Assembly: GCA_020636915.1 (NCBI GenBank)
Contig: JACJWV010000022.1
Location: forward strand, 1-50,982
Length of the DNA: 50,982 nucleotides
Source: Nocardioides sp.
GTDB taxonomy: Bacteria; Actinomycetota; Actinomycetes; Propionibacteriales; Nocardioidaceae
Direction of reading: 5' to 3'
In this document: positions 1 through 7,025 of the stretch, in pieces
Numbering within the stretch: position 1 is the stretch's first letter
How the letters are laid out: the number at the start of each line of letters is the position of its first letter
Notes under the pieces: generated by a model
What the model saw: only the letters and a program-made list of their open reading frames with translations
What the model was told of the DNA's origin: nothing
Databases searched by the model: none
Translations under genes and position numbers: made by a program

Positions 1-2
1 GC

Positions 3-308
3 TGCCACCGCCCCTCCCGCCCGGGCTATAGGGCGAGGAAGCGGAAGAAGCGGGCGGATCCGGCTGGTACCGACGTGCAGCGGCAGGAGCACGGGTCGGA
101 CCTGGACCACCGGCAGGAGTGGCCCGAGGGCAAGACGACCTCGTCGAACCTGTATCCACCCTGCCGGGGCCACCACCGCCTCAAGACCTTCACGGACTGG
201 ACCTATGACTACGACCCCGCCGCCGGGTTCACCTGGACCAGCCCCCTCGGCTACAACTACACCGACCCCGGCACCAACCCCCGCAACAGCCAGCGACATC
301 CCGGCTGA
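3..308 (+). CDS. DUF222/HNH endonuclease family protein, 3' end (partial)
   Basis: The frame is open from the left edge of the window and ends at a stop at 306-308, so only the C-terminal ~100 residues are present. They contain an HNH nuclease core: a DLDH motif, a WPEGKTTSSNLYPPCRGHH segment (His-Asn-His arrangement with a zinc-type Cys) and a following FTDW tail. This is the usual C-terminus of the DUF222 (REP13E12-like) HNH proteins that occur in many copies in actinobacteria. Their cellular role is not established; nuclease activity is inferred from the motif. The N-terminal DUF222 part lies outside the window. A hairpin terminator follows about 55 nt downstream. Confidence 0.8.
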   Translation, partial: CHRPSRPGYRARKRKKRADPAGTDVQRQEHGSDLDHRQEWPEGKTTSSNLYPPCRGHHRLKTFTDWTYDYDPAAGFTWTSPLGYNYTDPGTNPRNSQRHPG

Positions 309-363
309 CCCGACCCCGCCGGCACCCACCGAGCCGGCGGGGACACACCCATGACCACACCGT

Positions 364-422
364 GGGCACGTGGTCGAAGAAGGAGATCTTCAGGCACCAC
401 GTGCCCGAAGATCTCCCTTTTT
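364..422 (+). terminator. Hairpin terminator with interleaved inverted repeats
   Basis: GGAGATCTTC at 382-391 pairs perfectly with GAAGATCTCC at 407-416 and is followed by CTTTTT (417-422), which is a good intrinsic terminator for the HNH gene. A second perfect 10-bp pair, GGGCACGTGG (364-373) with CCACGTGCCC (397-406), is interleaved with the first. The two stems are therefore mutually exclusive, or they form separate self-palindromes (CACGTG, AGATCT). The rest of 309-606 shows no gene. Confidence 0.7.
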
Positions 423-606
423 CGTCGACGAGTCGAGGTCCCGGGACCACGCGCAAGCCGGGAACCAGCGCCAGCCCGAGCCCGCCGTACCCGCATAGCC
501 GGCCTATCGGTCGCAACCCAGGCGAACCCGCAGCCCACGGACAGCAGCCCTCAGGCCAGCCGCCACCCTCAGAAACCTCTCAGGCCGACCCGGAAGGATG
601 AGGCCC

Positions 607-1002
607 ATGACCCAGCTGTCCCCCCGTTCCCAGGCGCTGCTCGACCGCATCGACGCCTGGGCGGAGCGGAGCCCGGTGCGGGCGGTCGCGGTGAAGGTCG
701 GGGTGACGATCGGTGGCCCGCTGGTGATCCTCGCCGGCGTCGCGATGCTGGTGCTCCCCGGACCGGGTCTGGTCGTCATCGCCCTCGGCATGGCGCTGAT
801 GGCGCTGGAGTACGACTGGGCGCGCTCGATGCTCGCGGCCCTGGGCCGCGCGGCGCACTGGGTGCGCGTCAAGACGCTCCCGAAGGACGGCTCCGCCGGC
901 CGCAAGGTGCTGGGTGCGAGCGGCGCAGTCGCGTTCGTCGTGGCGACCACGGCGATCACCGGCGCAGTGACCACCTTCGTCAGCGCGCAGACGTTCCTCT
1001 GA
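607..1002 (+). CDS. PGPGW-family transmembrane protein
   Basis: A 131-residue protein of unknown function. Its centre has a hydrophobic segment with LVLPGPGLVVIALGMALMAL (about residues 55-75), typical of the PGPGW putative transmembrane family (PF09656). A second hydrophobic stretch near the C-terminus (VLGASGAVAFVVATTAITGAV) follows a basic loop. An upstream ATG at 598 is in frame, but GGAAGG (592-597) abuts it; the ATG at 607 has that motif 9 nt upstream and is preferred. The gene is isolated, downstream of the HNH gene terminator and upstream of the glycosyltransferase. An inner-membrane location is inferred from the two helices. Confidence 0.75.
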   Translation: MTQLSPRSQALLDRIDAWAERSPVRAVAVKVGVTIGGPLVILAGVAMLVLPGPGLVVIALGMALMALEYDWARSMLAALGRAAHWVRVKTLPKDGSAGRKVLGASGAVAFVVATTAITGAVTTFVSAQTFL

Positions 1003-1025
1003 GCTGAGCTGACCCGACCCGACCT

Positions 1026-1046
1026 GACGCCGAGCCGTCCGGCGTC
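1026..1046 (+). terminator. Short GC hairpin between genes
   Basis: GACGCCG (1026-1032) and CGGCGTC (1040-1046) form a perfect 7-bp stem just after the PGPGW gene. There is no T tract, so termination is only a possibility. Confidence 0.3.
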
Positions 1047-1084
1047 GTTCACCTCGGCGTCGGCGCGCCGCCCGGCGCGGTGCC

Positions 1085-1090
1085 TACGGT
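1085..1090 (+). promoter_or_regulatory. -10 element of a leaderless promoter
   Basis: TACGGT ends 6 nt before the GTG at 1097, and no Shine-Dalgarno is present. The spacing fits transcription starting at or next to the start codon. Confidence 0.45.
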
Positions 1091-1096
1091 GCGATC

Positions 1097-2386
1097 GTGC
1101 TGACACGCGGCTTCGTCGGAAGCCTGTGCCTGCTGGTGGGCGGGGTCCTGACCGCGGTGCTGCCCCGGTCGGCCTGGTTGGCCGGCCAGCCGGAGGTCGT
1201 CCACCTGCGCGCGACCGGCGTGGGGTCCGTGCTCGTCGTCGTCGGCCTGGTCGTCCTGACCGTCGAGTGGCTGTCGCTGTGTCGGCACGCCGCGGCGAGC
1301 CGGGGCGACGCGGTCGCCGAGGCCGTCGGACTGGTGCGCCACGCGACCCTGGTGTGGTGCGCACCGCTGGTGGTGGCACCTCCGCTCTTCAGCCTCGACG
1401 GCTGGGCGTACGCCGCGCAGGGCATGCTGTGGCACCTCGGGATCTCTCCCTACGAGCACGGTCCGGGCGTCCTGCAGGGCCCGGTCGTCGAGGCGGTCGA
1501 CCCGCGTTGGCTCTTCACCCCGACGCCCTACGGTCCGGTCCCGGTCGTGCTCGGTGCCCTCGCGGCGGGGCTGACCGGCAACCCGTGGATCCTGGTCGTG
1601 GCGCACCGAGCGTTCGCGCTGTCGGGTCTGGCCCTGCTGGCGTGGGCGGTCCCGCGCCTGGCTTCCTGGACCGGCGTCAACCCGGCCCTCGCGTCGGCGC
1701 TCGTGCTCGCCTCGCCGCTCGTGCTCGTGCACGGGGTGGGCGGGCTACACAACGACCTCCTCATGGTCGGCCTGATGGCGGCCGCCCTCGTCGTCGCGGC
1801 CGAGCGGGGGTGGTGGGCGGGCGCCCTGGTCGGCGGCCTCGCGGCGGGCGTGAAGGTGCCGGGCGGCCTGGTCTGCATCGCCGTCGCACTGCTCAGCCTC
1901 CCGGCGGCAGCCACGCTCGCCCAGCGGTTCCGGCGTCTTGCGGCCGTCGGCGTCGTCGCCGGCGGGCTGCTGCTGGTGCTCGGCGCGCTCACCGGCCTCG
2001 GCCTGGGCTGGCTGCACGGCCTCAGCGTGCCCGCGCACCTCGTCACGCCGTACACCCTGACCGCCCGCCTCGACGCGTCGCTCGGTGCACCCGGCGTGGT
2101 CCGCGCGCTGGGCACCGTGGTGTCGGCGGCCGCCGTGGTGGCGGTGGCGTGGCGCTGGCGAACGGGCGACCGGGCCGGTGCAGTCGGAGCCGTCGCGCTC
2201 ATGACGTCGGTCGCGGTGCTCCTCGGCCCGGTCGTGCAGCCGTGGTACCTGCTGTGGGCCGTGCCCTTCGTCGCGGTCCTGCCGCTCGGGGCCCGGCTCA
2301 GGCGCGTGCGGGCTCGACCCGTCCGGTCACCTCGCCGAGCGCGATCCGACCCCCCGCCGTCCCCGGCGCCGAGTAGCGGAGGGTGA
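1097..2386 (+). CDS. MptB-like polyprenol-phosphomannose mannosyltransferase (GT87/GT-C membrane enzyme)
   Basis: A 429-residue polytopic membrane protein with about ten hydrophobic segments. It resembles the actinobacterial MptB family, which adds alpha-1,6-mannose from polyprenol-phosphomannose to lipomannan/lipoarabinomannan-type glycans outside the membrane. Family-like landmarks are LDGWAYAAQGMLWHLGISPY (about residues 99-118), PTPYGPVP, a luminal GLHNDLLMVG stretch, AAGVKVPG and the C-terminal VVQPWYLLWAVPF. The GTG start is fixed by a TACGGT -10 element 6 nt upstream. The last ~29 residues are basic and proline-rich and run 89 bp into the convergent fahA gene, so the tail may be a read-through extension with little constraint. 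The exact acceptor is unknown. Confidence 0.75.
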   Translation: MLTRGFVGSLCLLVGGVLTAVLPRSAWLAGQPEVVHLRATGVGSVLVVVGLVVLTVEWLSLCRHAAASRGDAVAEAVGLVRHATLVWCAPLVVAPPLFSLDGWAYAAQGMLWHLGISPYEHGPGVLQGPVVEAVDPRWLFTPTPYGPVPVVLGALAAGLTGNPWILVVAHRAFALSGLALLAWAVPRLASWTGVNPALASALVLASPLVLVHGVGGLHNDLLMVGLMAAALVVAAERGWWAGALVGGLAAGVKVPGGLVCIAVALLSLPAAATLAQRFRRLAAVGVVAGGLLLVLGALTGLGLGWLHGLSVPAHLVTPYTLTARLDASLGAPGVVRALGTVVSAAAVVAVAWRWRTGDRAGAVGAVALMTSVAVLLGPVVQPWYLLWAVPFVAVLPLGARLRRVRARPVRSPRRARSDPPPSPAPSSGG

Positions 2387-3500
2387 CCTCGTCGCCGTCG
2401 GCCAGGAACGCCGACTCGTCTCCCCACCCGATCTCGAGAAGAGACCCCCGCTGGTCGACCTCGGGGCCGCTGATCGTGCCCGACGCGAAGAGGTCACCGG
2501 TCCGCAGCGAGGCCCCGTTGACCGTCAGGTGCGCCAGCATCTGTGCGGGCGACCAGTACATCGAGCGGTACGGCGGCCGGCTGATGACGTCGCCGTTCAC
2601 GACGACCTCGACGTCGATGTCGAGGCCGCGGGCCGCGGTCGGCGCGAGGTAGGGGAGCGGCTCGGGGTCCTGACCGGGGAGGTCGACCCAGGCGGCGTCG
2701 AGGGCCTCGAGCGGCGTGACCCAGTGCGAGATCGAGGTCGCGAACGACTTGCCGAGGAACGGTCCGAGCGGCACGTACTCCCAGGCCTGGATGTCGCGGG
2801 CCGACCAGTCGTTGAGCCCCACGAGGCCGAAGACGTGGTCGGCGAAGTCGTCGTGGGCGACCGGGCTGCCGAGCTCGCTTCCGACGCCGACGACGAAGCC
2901 GAGCTCGGCCTCGATGTCCAGCCGTCTCGAGGGCCCGAACGTGACCTCCCCGGTGGTCGAGCCTGTCGAGACCCGGCGCTGACCCGACGGCCGCACGATC
3001 GGTGTCCCCGACGCGACCACCGTGCCCGCACGCCCGTGGTAGCCGACGGGGAGGTGCTTCCAGTTCGGCAGCAGGGCCTCGGCGTCGGGTCGGAAGATGC
3101 GGCCGACGTTGGAGGCGTGGTGCTCGGAGGCGTAGAAGTCGACGTAGTCGGCGACCTCGACCGGCAGGTGCAGCGTCACGTCGGCGAGCGGCACCAGGTG
3201 CGGCTCGACGAGGTCGCGCTCGGGCTCCTCGGTCAGCAGCCCGGTCACCCACCGGCGTACCGACGACCGGACGGCGCGGCCCTCGGCCATGAGCGCGTTC
3301 AGCGTGCGCTCCTCGAAGACGTGGTGGACGTCGAGCATCTCTGCCGCCGCCACCGGAGCGAGGTCGAGCACGAGATCGCCGATCCGCACGCCGACGCGCG
3401 GCTCCTCGCCGGCGCGGGAGAAGACGCCGTACGGCAGGTTGTCGACGTCGAAGTGGGACCCGGCGGCCCCGGGGACCCAGGTCGTGAGGGGTGTGGTCAC
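2298..3500 (-). CDS. fahA: Fumarylacetoacetase
   Basis: A 400-residue cytosolic hydrolase that cleaves fumarylacetoacetate to fumarate and acetoacetate, the last step of tyrosine/homogentisate degradation. It has the FAH active-site layout: DFYASEHHASNVGRIF (metal Asp and catalytic His), IEAELGFVVG (two metal Glu) and NDWSARDIQAWEYVPLGPF followed by GKSF (metal Asp, Arg, Gln, Lys). The length is normal for the family. The GTG start at 3500 overlaps the stop of the upstream unknown gene by 4 nt (GTGA), implying translational coupling. The surface loop RRVSTGSTTGEV is encoded by a dispersed repeat-like sequence (2952-2973). The 3' end overlaps the convergent MptB-like gene by 89 bp. Confidence 0.93.
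   Translation of the reverse strand: MTTPLTTWVPGAAGSHFDVDNLPYGVFSRAGEEPRVGVRIGDLVLDLAPVAAAEMLDVHHVFEERTLNALMAEGRAVRSSVRRWVTGLLTEEPERDLVEPHLVPLADVTLHLPVEVADYVDFYASEHHASNVGRIFRPDAEALLPNWKHLPVGYHGRAGTVVASGTPIVRPSGQRRVSTGSTTGEVTFGPSRRLDIEAELGFVVGVGSELGSPVAHDDFADHVFGLVGLNDWSARDIQAWEYVPLGPFLGKSFATSISHWVTPLEALDAAWVDLPGQDPEPLPYLAPTAARGLDIDVEVVVNGDVISRPPYRSMYWSPAQMLAHLTVNGASLRTGDLFASGTISGPEVDQRGSLLEIGWGDESAFLADGDEVTLRYSAPGTAGGRIALGEVTGRVEPARA
2952..2973. repeat. TCGA-type dispersed repeat inside fahA
   Basis: A 22-bp sequence beginning GGTGGTCGAGCCTGTCGAGA contains the imperfect palindrome GTCGAGCCTGTCGA. It resembles a short repeat family that I recall as common in Nocardioides-type genomes. It lies in the fahA reading frame and encodes VSTGSTT on the minus strand. 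Only this clear copy was found in the window; a related degenerate one is at 5630-5682. Confidence 0.4.
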
Positions 3501-4348
3501 GGCTTCTCCAGCAGTCCGAGGGCGATCAGGTCGTCGAGCGGTTCGTCCACCGAGCACGAGCCGAAGGACGTGAACCAGCGCCGGGCGCCGGCGAGGTCCT
3601 CCGACATGGCAGCCGACGCCACCGCGATCGCGTCGCGCTCCTCGAGCACCGCGACCACGTCGCCGGCGGGCGCGCCGTCGAAGGCCCGGCGGGTGGCCAG
3701 CAGCACGTTGACGAACCCGTGGTGATCGAAGCCGTCGTCCCCGGTGTGGCGCACCGCGCGATGCAGCCCGGCCGTGCACTTGAACGGCGTCTCGCGGTCC
3801 AGGGCCGCGTCGATCCAGGCCGCCACGGTGGCGGCGGGCGGGTAGGCGCGGGCTTCTTGCCCGCCGGTGCGGAACTTCAGCCGCAGCTCGGCGGCCGCCA
3901 CCTCGTCGGCCGCGGCCAGCCAGCCTGCGGAGGGCTCGGCGCCCGGGAGCTCGACGTACACCGGGACGTGGTCGTCCAGGACCCCGTCGGCCCGGGCGGC
4001 GTCGACCGCGGCGACCACGCGGCGCGCATTGCCCGGGAGGTCGTCGGGGTCGCGCAGCGCGATCTCGAGGCCCTCGACCGCGACGTGCAGCTTGCGCGCG
4101 AGGGACGCGACGCCGGCGACCTGACCCGCACCCCCGGTGGACACGACCGAGAGCGCGAGCGGGGTGCCCCGGAGGAGGGGGACGTCGGTGTCGCGCACCA
4201 CGAACGTGCCGACGAGACCGGCGTAGGGCGTGTGCCGGCGCTCGGCGTGCGCGGCCGACGCGTCGTGGAGCGGCGCGTTGCCGGGCGGGAAGATCGCCGC
4301 GTCGTCGACGAGACCCGCCCACACGGCGGGAAGGGGGTGCGTTGACAC
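3497..4348 (-). CDS. Conserved protein of unknown function in the homogentisate locus
   Basis: A 283-residue soluble protein with no signal peptide or membrane helix. I recognise it only as a conserved actinobacterial protein that travels with hmgA/fahA. Conspicuous motifs are LVDDAAIFPPGNAPL near the N-terminus, LRLKFRTGG near residue 160, FKCTAGLHRAVRH near residue 190, and GFDHHGFVNVLL. The alternating strand/helix pattern and a Lys-rich strand motif suggest a TIM-barrel-like enzyme, but this is inference. It is the first gene of a two-gene unit with fahA (4-nt overlap) and divergent from hmgA. The pathway needs a maleylacetoacetate isomerase, and no zeta-class glutathione transferase homologue is present here. 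The GTG start is supported by TAGAGT 7 nt upstream (leaderless). Confidence 0.8.
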   Translation of the reverse strand: MSTHPLPAVWAGLVDDAAIFPPGNAPLHDASAAHAERRHTPYAGLVGTFVVRDTDVPLLRGTPLALSVVSTGGAGQVAGVASLARKLHVAVEGLEIALRDPDDLPGNARRVVAAVDAARADGVLDDHVPVYVELPGAEPSAGWLAAADEVAAAELRLKFRTGGQEARAYPPAATVAAWIDAALDRETPFKCTAGLHRAVRHTGDDGFDHHGFVNVLLATRRAFDGAPAGDVVAVLEERDAIAVASAAMSEDLAGARRWFTSFGSCSVDEPLDDLIALGLLEKP

Positions 4349-4355
4349 GCTGGCT

Positions 4356-4361
4356 ACTCTA
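4356..4361 (-). promoter_or_regulatory. -10 element, leaderless promoter of the unknown gene/fahA unit
   Basis: On the minus strand TAGAGT ends 7 nt before the GTG at 4348. The 67-bp gap to hmgA also holds two direct repeats, GATAGCGGACG (4374-4384) and GATAGTCGGACG (4394-4405), which could be sites for a shared regulator. Confidence 0.4.
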
Positions 4362-4415
4362 ACCAGAGGACAGATAGCGGACGCGACAGTTCGATAGTCG
4401 GACGGAGTGGTGAGG

Positions 4416-5597
4416 ATGGCGTACTACCGACAGGTCGGCGAGGTGCCGCCGAAGCGGCACACCCAGCACCGCGACGCCGACGGCCGGCTCTACTACGAGG
4501 AGCTGATGGGCGAGGAGGGGTTCTCCTCGGACTCCTCCCTCCTCTACCACCGCGGTGTCCCCTCGGCGATCGTCGCCAGCGAGGTCTGGGAGCTGCCCGA
4601 CCAGAGCCGCACGCCCAACCACCCGCTCAAGCCCCGCCACCTGAAGCTGCACGACCTCGCGACCGGCACCGACGCGGTCACCGACCGGCGCCTGGTCCTC
4701 GGCAACAACGACGTGCGGATCTCGTACGTCGTCACCGGCGGCCAGGAGTCGGGGCCGTCGCCCTACTACCGCAACGCGATCGGTGACGAGTGCGTCTTCG
4801 TCGAGGCCGGGTCGGGTGTGGTGGAGACGGTGTTCGGGGTGGTCGGCTACCGCGCCGGCGACTACGTCGTCGTCCCCCGGGCGACCACCCACCGCTGGGT
4901 CCCCGCCGAGCCGAGCCGGCTCTACCCGATCGAGGCCAACAGCCACGTCGCGCCGCCGAAGCGCTACCTCTCGCGCTACGGCCAGCTGCTCGAGCACGCG
5001 CCGTACTGCGAGCGCGACCTCCACGGGCCCGACCGACCGTTGACCGCCGAGGGCAGCGACGTCGAGGTGCTGGTCAAGCACCGCACCAGCGCCGGCATCG
5101 TGGGCACCCGGCTGGTCTACGCGACCCATCCCTTCGACGTGGTCGGCTGGGACGGCTGTCTCTACCCCTACACCTTCAACATCGACGACTACATGCCGAT
5201 CACCGGCAAGGTGCACCAGCCGCCGCCGGTGCACCAGGTCTTCGAGGGCCACAACTTCGTGATCTGCAACTTCCTGCCCCGCAAGGTGGACTACCACCCG
5301 CTGGCGATCCCGGTGCCCTACTACCACTCCAACGTCGACAGCGACGAGGTCATGTTCTACGTCGGTGGCGACTACGAGGCCCGCAAGGGCTCGGGGATCG
5401 GCATCGGCTCGATCTCGCTGCACCCCGGCGGCCACGCGCACGGCCCGCAGCCCTCGGCCATCGAGGCGTCGCTGGGGGTGGAGTACTTCGAGGAGTCGGC
5501 CGTCATGGTCGACACCTTCGCCCCGCTCGACCTCGGCGAGGGCGGCCTGGCGGTCGAGGACCCGGGGTACGCCTGGACGTGGAGCCGCCAGGCGTGA
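4416..5597 (+). CDS. hmgA: Homogentisate 1,2-dioxygenase
   Basis: A 393-residue non-haem iron(II) dioxygenase that opens the homogentisate ring to maleylacetoacetate in tyrosine/phenylalanine catabolism. Family signatures include WDGCLYPYTFNIDDYMPITG and a C-terminal cupin with iron-ligand candidates in PYYHSNVDSDE (H304, E311) and LHPGGHAHGP (H336, H340, H342). Two GTG codons lie upstream in frame (4407, 4410), but GGAG (4404-4407) sits 8 nt before the ATG at 4416, so that start was chosen. It is divergently transcribed from the unknown gene/fahA unit across a short shared regulatory region. The length is typical of bacterial short-form enzymes. Confidence 0.94.
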   Translation: MAYYRQVGEVPPKRHTQHRDADGRLYYEELMGEEGFSSDSSLLYHRGVPSAIVASEVWELPDQSRTPNHPLKPRHLKLHDLATGTDAVTDRRLVLGNNDVRISYVVTGGQESGPSPYYRNAIGDECVFVEAGSGVVETVFGVVGYRAGDYVVVPRATTHRWVPAEPSRLYPIEANSHVAPPKRYLSRYGQLLEHAPYCERDLHGPDRPLTAEGSDVEVLVKHRTSAGIVGTRLVYATHPFDVVGWDGCLYPYTFNIDDYMPITGKVHQPPPVHQVFEGHNFVICNFLPRKVDYHPLAIPVPYYHSNVDSDEVMFYVGGDYEARKGSGIGIGSISLHPGGHAHGPQPSAIEASLGVEYFEESAVMVDTFAPLDLGEGGLAVEDPGYAWTWSRQA

Positions 5598-5629
5598 CCG
5601 AGGAACGAGGTCACGGCGCCTGCGGCGAA

Positions 5630-5682
5630 GGTTGAGCAAGCGCGCGGCTGAGCCTGCGAGGCCGCGACCGCGCGTCGAAACC
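5630..5682. repeat. Imperfect inverted repeat, intergenic
   Basis: GGTTGAGCAAGCGCGCGG (5630-5647) and CCGCGCGTCGAAACC (5668-5682) form an imperfect hairpin with a conserved CGCGCGG/CCGCGCG core and GGTT/AACC ends. It lies between hmgA and the DUF1905 gene. It resembles the TCGA-containing intergenic repeats of related actinobacteria and may serve as the hmgA transcript end. Confidence 0.45.
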
Positions 5683-5724
5683 CGGCGAGGTGCACGACGG
5701 CAGCGGGTCCGTCAGGATGCGCCC

Positions 5725-6021
5725 ATGGGCTGGACGTGCACCTTCGACGCCGAGCTGTGGGAGTGGGAGGCCGCCCCGGAGGCGACCTCGTGGGTCTTCG
5801 TGACGGTGCCGCCGGACGAGACCGAGGAGATCCAGCTGCGGTCGGGACCGCCGCGCGGGTTCGGTTCGGTGCGGGTCGAGGTGACCGTCGGCGCGACGAC
5901 CTGGCGCACGTCGGTGTTCCCGGACCGGCGCGGCTACGCGCTGCCGGTGAAGAAGGCGGTGCGCCGCGCCGAGTCCCTCGAGGTCGGGGACCCGGCGCGG
6001 GTCACGCTGGAGCTGCTCTGA
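5725..6021 (+). CDS. DUF1905 domain protein
   Basis: A 98-residue protein that is a complete DUF1905 domain (PF08922): FDAELWEWE at the N-terminus, the FGSVRVEVTVGATTWRTSVF core, and YALPVKKAVRRAE near residue 71. The function is unknown; the family forms a small beta-barrel-like domain, sometimes fused to YdeI-type domains. No Shine-Dalgarno is evident. CAGGAT lies 6 nt before the ATG and might be a weak -10 of a leaderless promoter. No operon partner is visible. Confidence 0.8.
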   Translation: MGWTCTFDAELWEWEAAPEATSWVFVTVPPDETEEIQLRSGPPRGFGSVRVEVTVGATTWRTSVFPDRRGYALPVKKAVRRAESLEVGDPARVTLELL

Positions 6022-6042
6022 GCGGTCCGGCGTCGCGGGGTG

Positions 6043-6891
6043 CTAGGCCGCGACCGGCTCGTTGTTGAGCGTCTTGTAGGTGTAGGCCGTTCCGATCAGC
6101 ACGACCGGCAGGGCCACGATCAGGCCGACGCCGCAGAGCAGCGCGCCGACGAACCACGCCACCAGGCTGATGAGGAACCACAAGATCACGTTGCCGGCGT
6201 TGTTCTTCGTGAAGTCGAAGCTCGCCCTGATCGCGTCCATCGCCTTCATCTCCTGACGGTCCATCAGGAAGTAGAGCGTGTAGGACGTGAAGAACGCGAC
6301 GAGGAGTCCCGGGATCACGCAGAGGATGAACCCGATGAAGGTCGCGACGCCGATGACGACCGAGGCGATGATGACGTCGCCCAGCTTGTGCGGCTTCAGG
6401 ATCGTGCTGGCCTCGAGCTGACGTCCCTCGGTGATGTCCAGGGCGGCGCGGACGATGCCGGCGCCGATGATCATCGAGATGACCCAGCTGATCAGGCTGA
6501 ACAGCCAGCTCACGATGTTCTGCGCGACGAACACCCCGCCGCAGTCCTCGGTCTTGATCCCGTTGTCGGTGAACTCCACCTTGGGGTCGCAGGCGACGGC
6601 CTGGCCGATGAGGTAGCCGATCACCTGCAGCACGATGATGACGCCGACGAGGATCACGACCGCCAGCAGGATCTGGCCGACGTTGGCCGTGAACTTGTTC
6701 CAGCCGTAGGAGAAGGCGTTGCCCACGCTGTAGCCGGAGGCGCCGCCCGGCGGGGCGGGTGGCGGGGGCGGCTGCGTGCCGCCGCCGTACCCACCGGCGG
6801 GCTGGCCGTAGGCCGGTGGCGGTGGTGGCGGGGGCGGAGGCGGCGTGCCGCCGGTCGGGGGCTGCTCGGGAGGTGGCTCGTTCGTGGACAT
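6043..6891 (-). CDS. Proline-rich integral membrane protein
   Basis: A 282-residue protein with a low-complexity N-terminus (about 50 residues: a run of ten prolines, then YGQPAGGYGGG) followed by about five hydrophobic segments from residue 73 on (QILLAVVILVGVIIVLQVIG, IVSWLFSLISWVISMIIGAG and others). Two cysteines in an extracytoplasmic loop (AVACDPK and KTEDCGG) could form a disulfide. It resembles DUF975/glycerophosphoryl-diester-type membrane proteins of actinobacteria. No catalytic motif is seen. The ATG is preceded by AGGAG at suitable distance. It is divergent from the pirin gene; AACCTA (6927-6932) reads TAGGTT on the minus strand and is a possible -10. Confidence 0.7.
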   Translation of the reverse strand: MSTNEPPPEQPPTGGTPPPPPPPPPPAYGQPAGGYGGGTQPPPPPAPPGGASGYSVGNAFSYGWNKFTANVGQILLAVVILVGVIIVLQVIGYLIGQAVACDPKVEFTDNGIKTEDCGGVFVAQNIVSWLFSLISWVISMIIGAGIVRAALDITEGRQLEASTILKPHKLGDVIIASVVIGVATFIGFILCVIPGLLVAFFTSYTLYFLMDRQEMKAMDAIRASFDFTKNNAGNVILWFLISLVAWFVGALLCGVGLIVALPVVLIGTAYTYKTLNNEPVAA

Positions 6892-7010
6892 CCCATGCTC
6901 CTGTTCGTCCCAAGGAAGGCGTTCGCAACCTAGCCCGATCCGACCCCGCCTGGACAGGGTCCATTGGGGCTATTGCGACGGAAGGTCCCCGATGCCGGGG
7001 GACGGAGTAG

Positions 7011-7025
7011 CGGGACAATGTCCCG
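7011..7025. promoter_or_regulatory. Perfect palindrome abutting the pirin start codon
   Basis: CGGGACA and TGTCCCG surround one central base and end directly before the ATG at 7026. The embedded GACAAT (7014-7019) lies 6 nt before the ATG and could be the -10 of a leaderless promoter, which would make the palindrome an operator. No ribosome-binding site is seen. Confidence 0.4.

Noticed and set aside
364..416. H-type pseudoknot from the interleaved stems
   Set aside because: With no bases between A' and B', a 10-bp first stem cannot be spanned, so both full stems cannot coexist in one molecule.
351..1007. A 218-codon frame overlapping the PGPGW gene
   Set aside because: It starts in the terminator region and is out of frame with the clear membrane protein; the composition is Arg/Gly/Ala-rich shadow.
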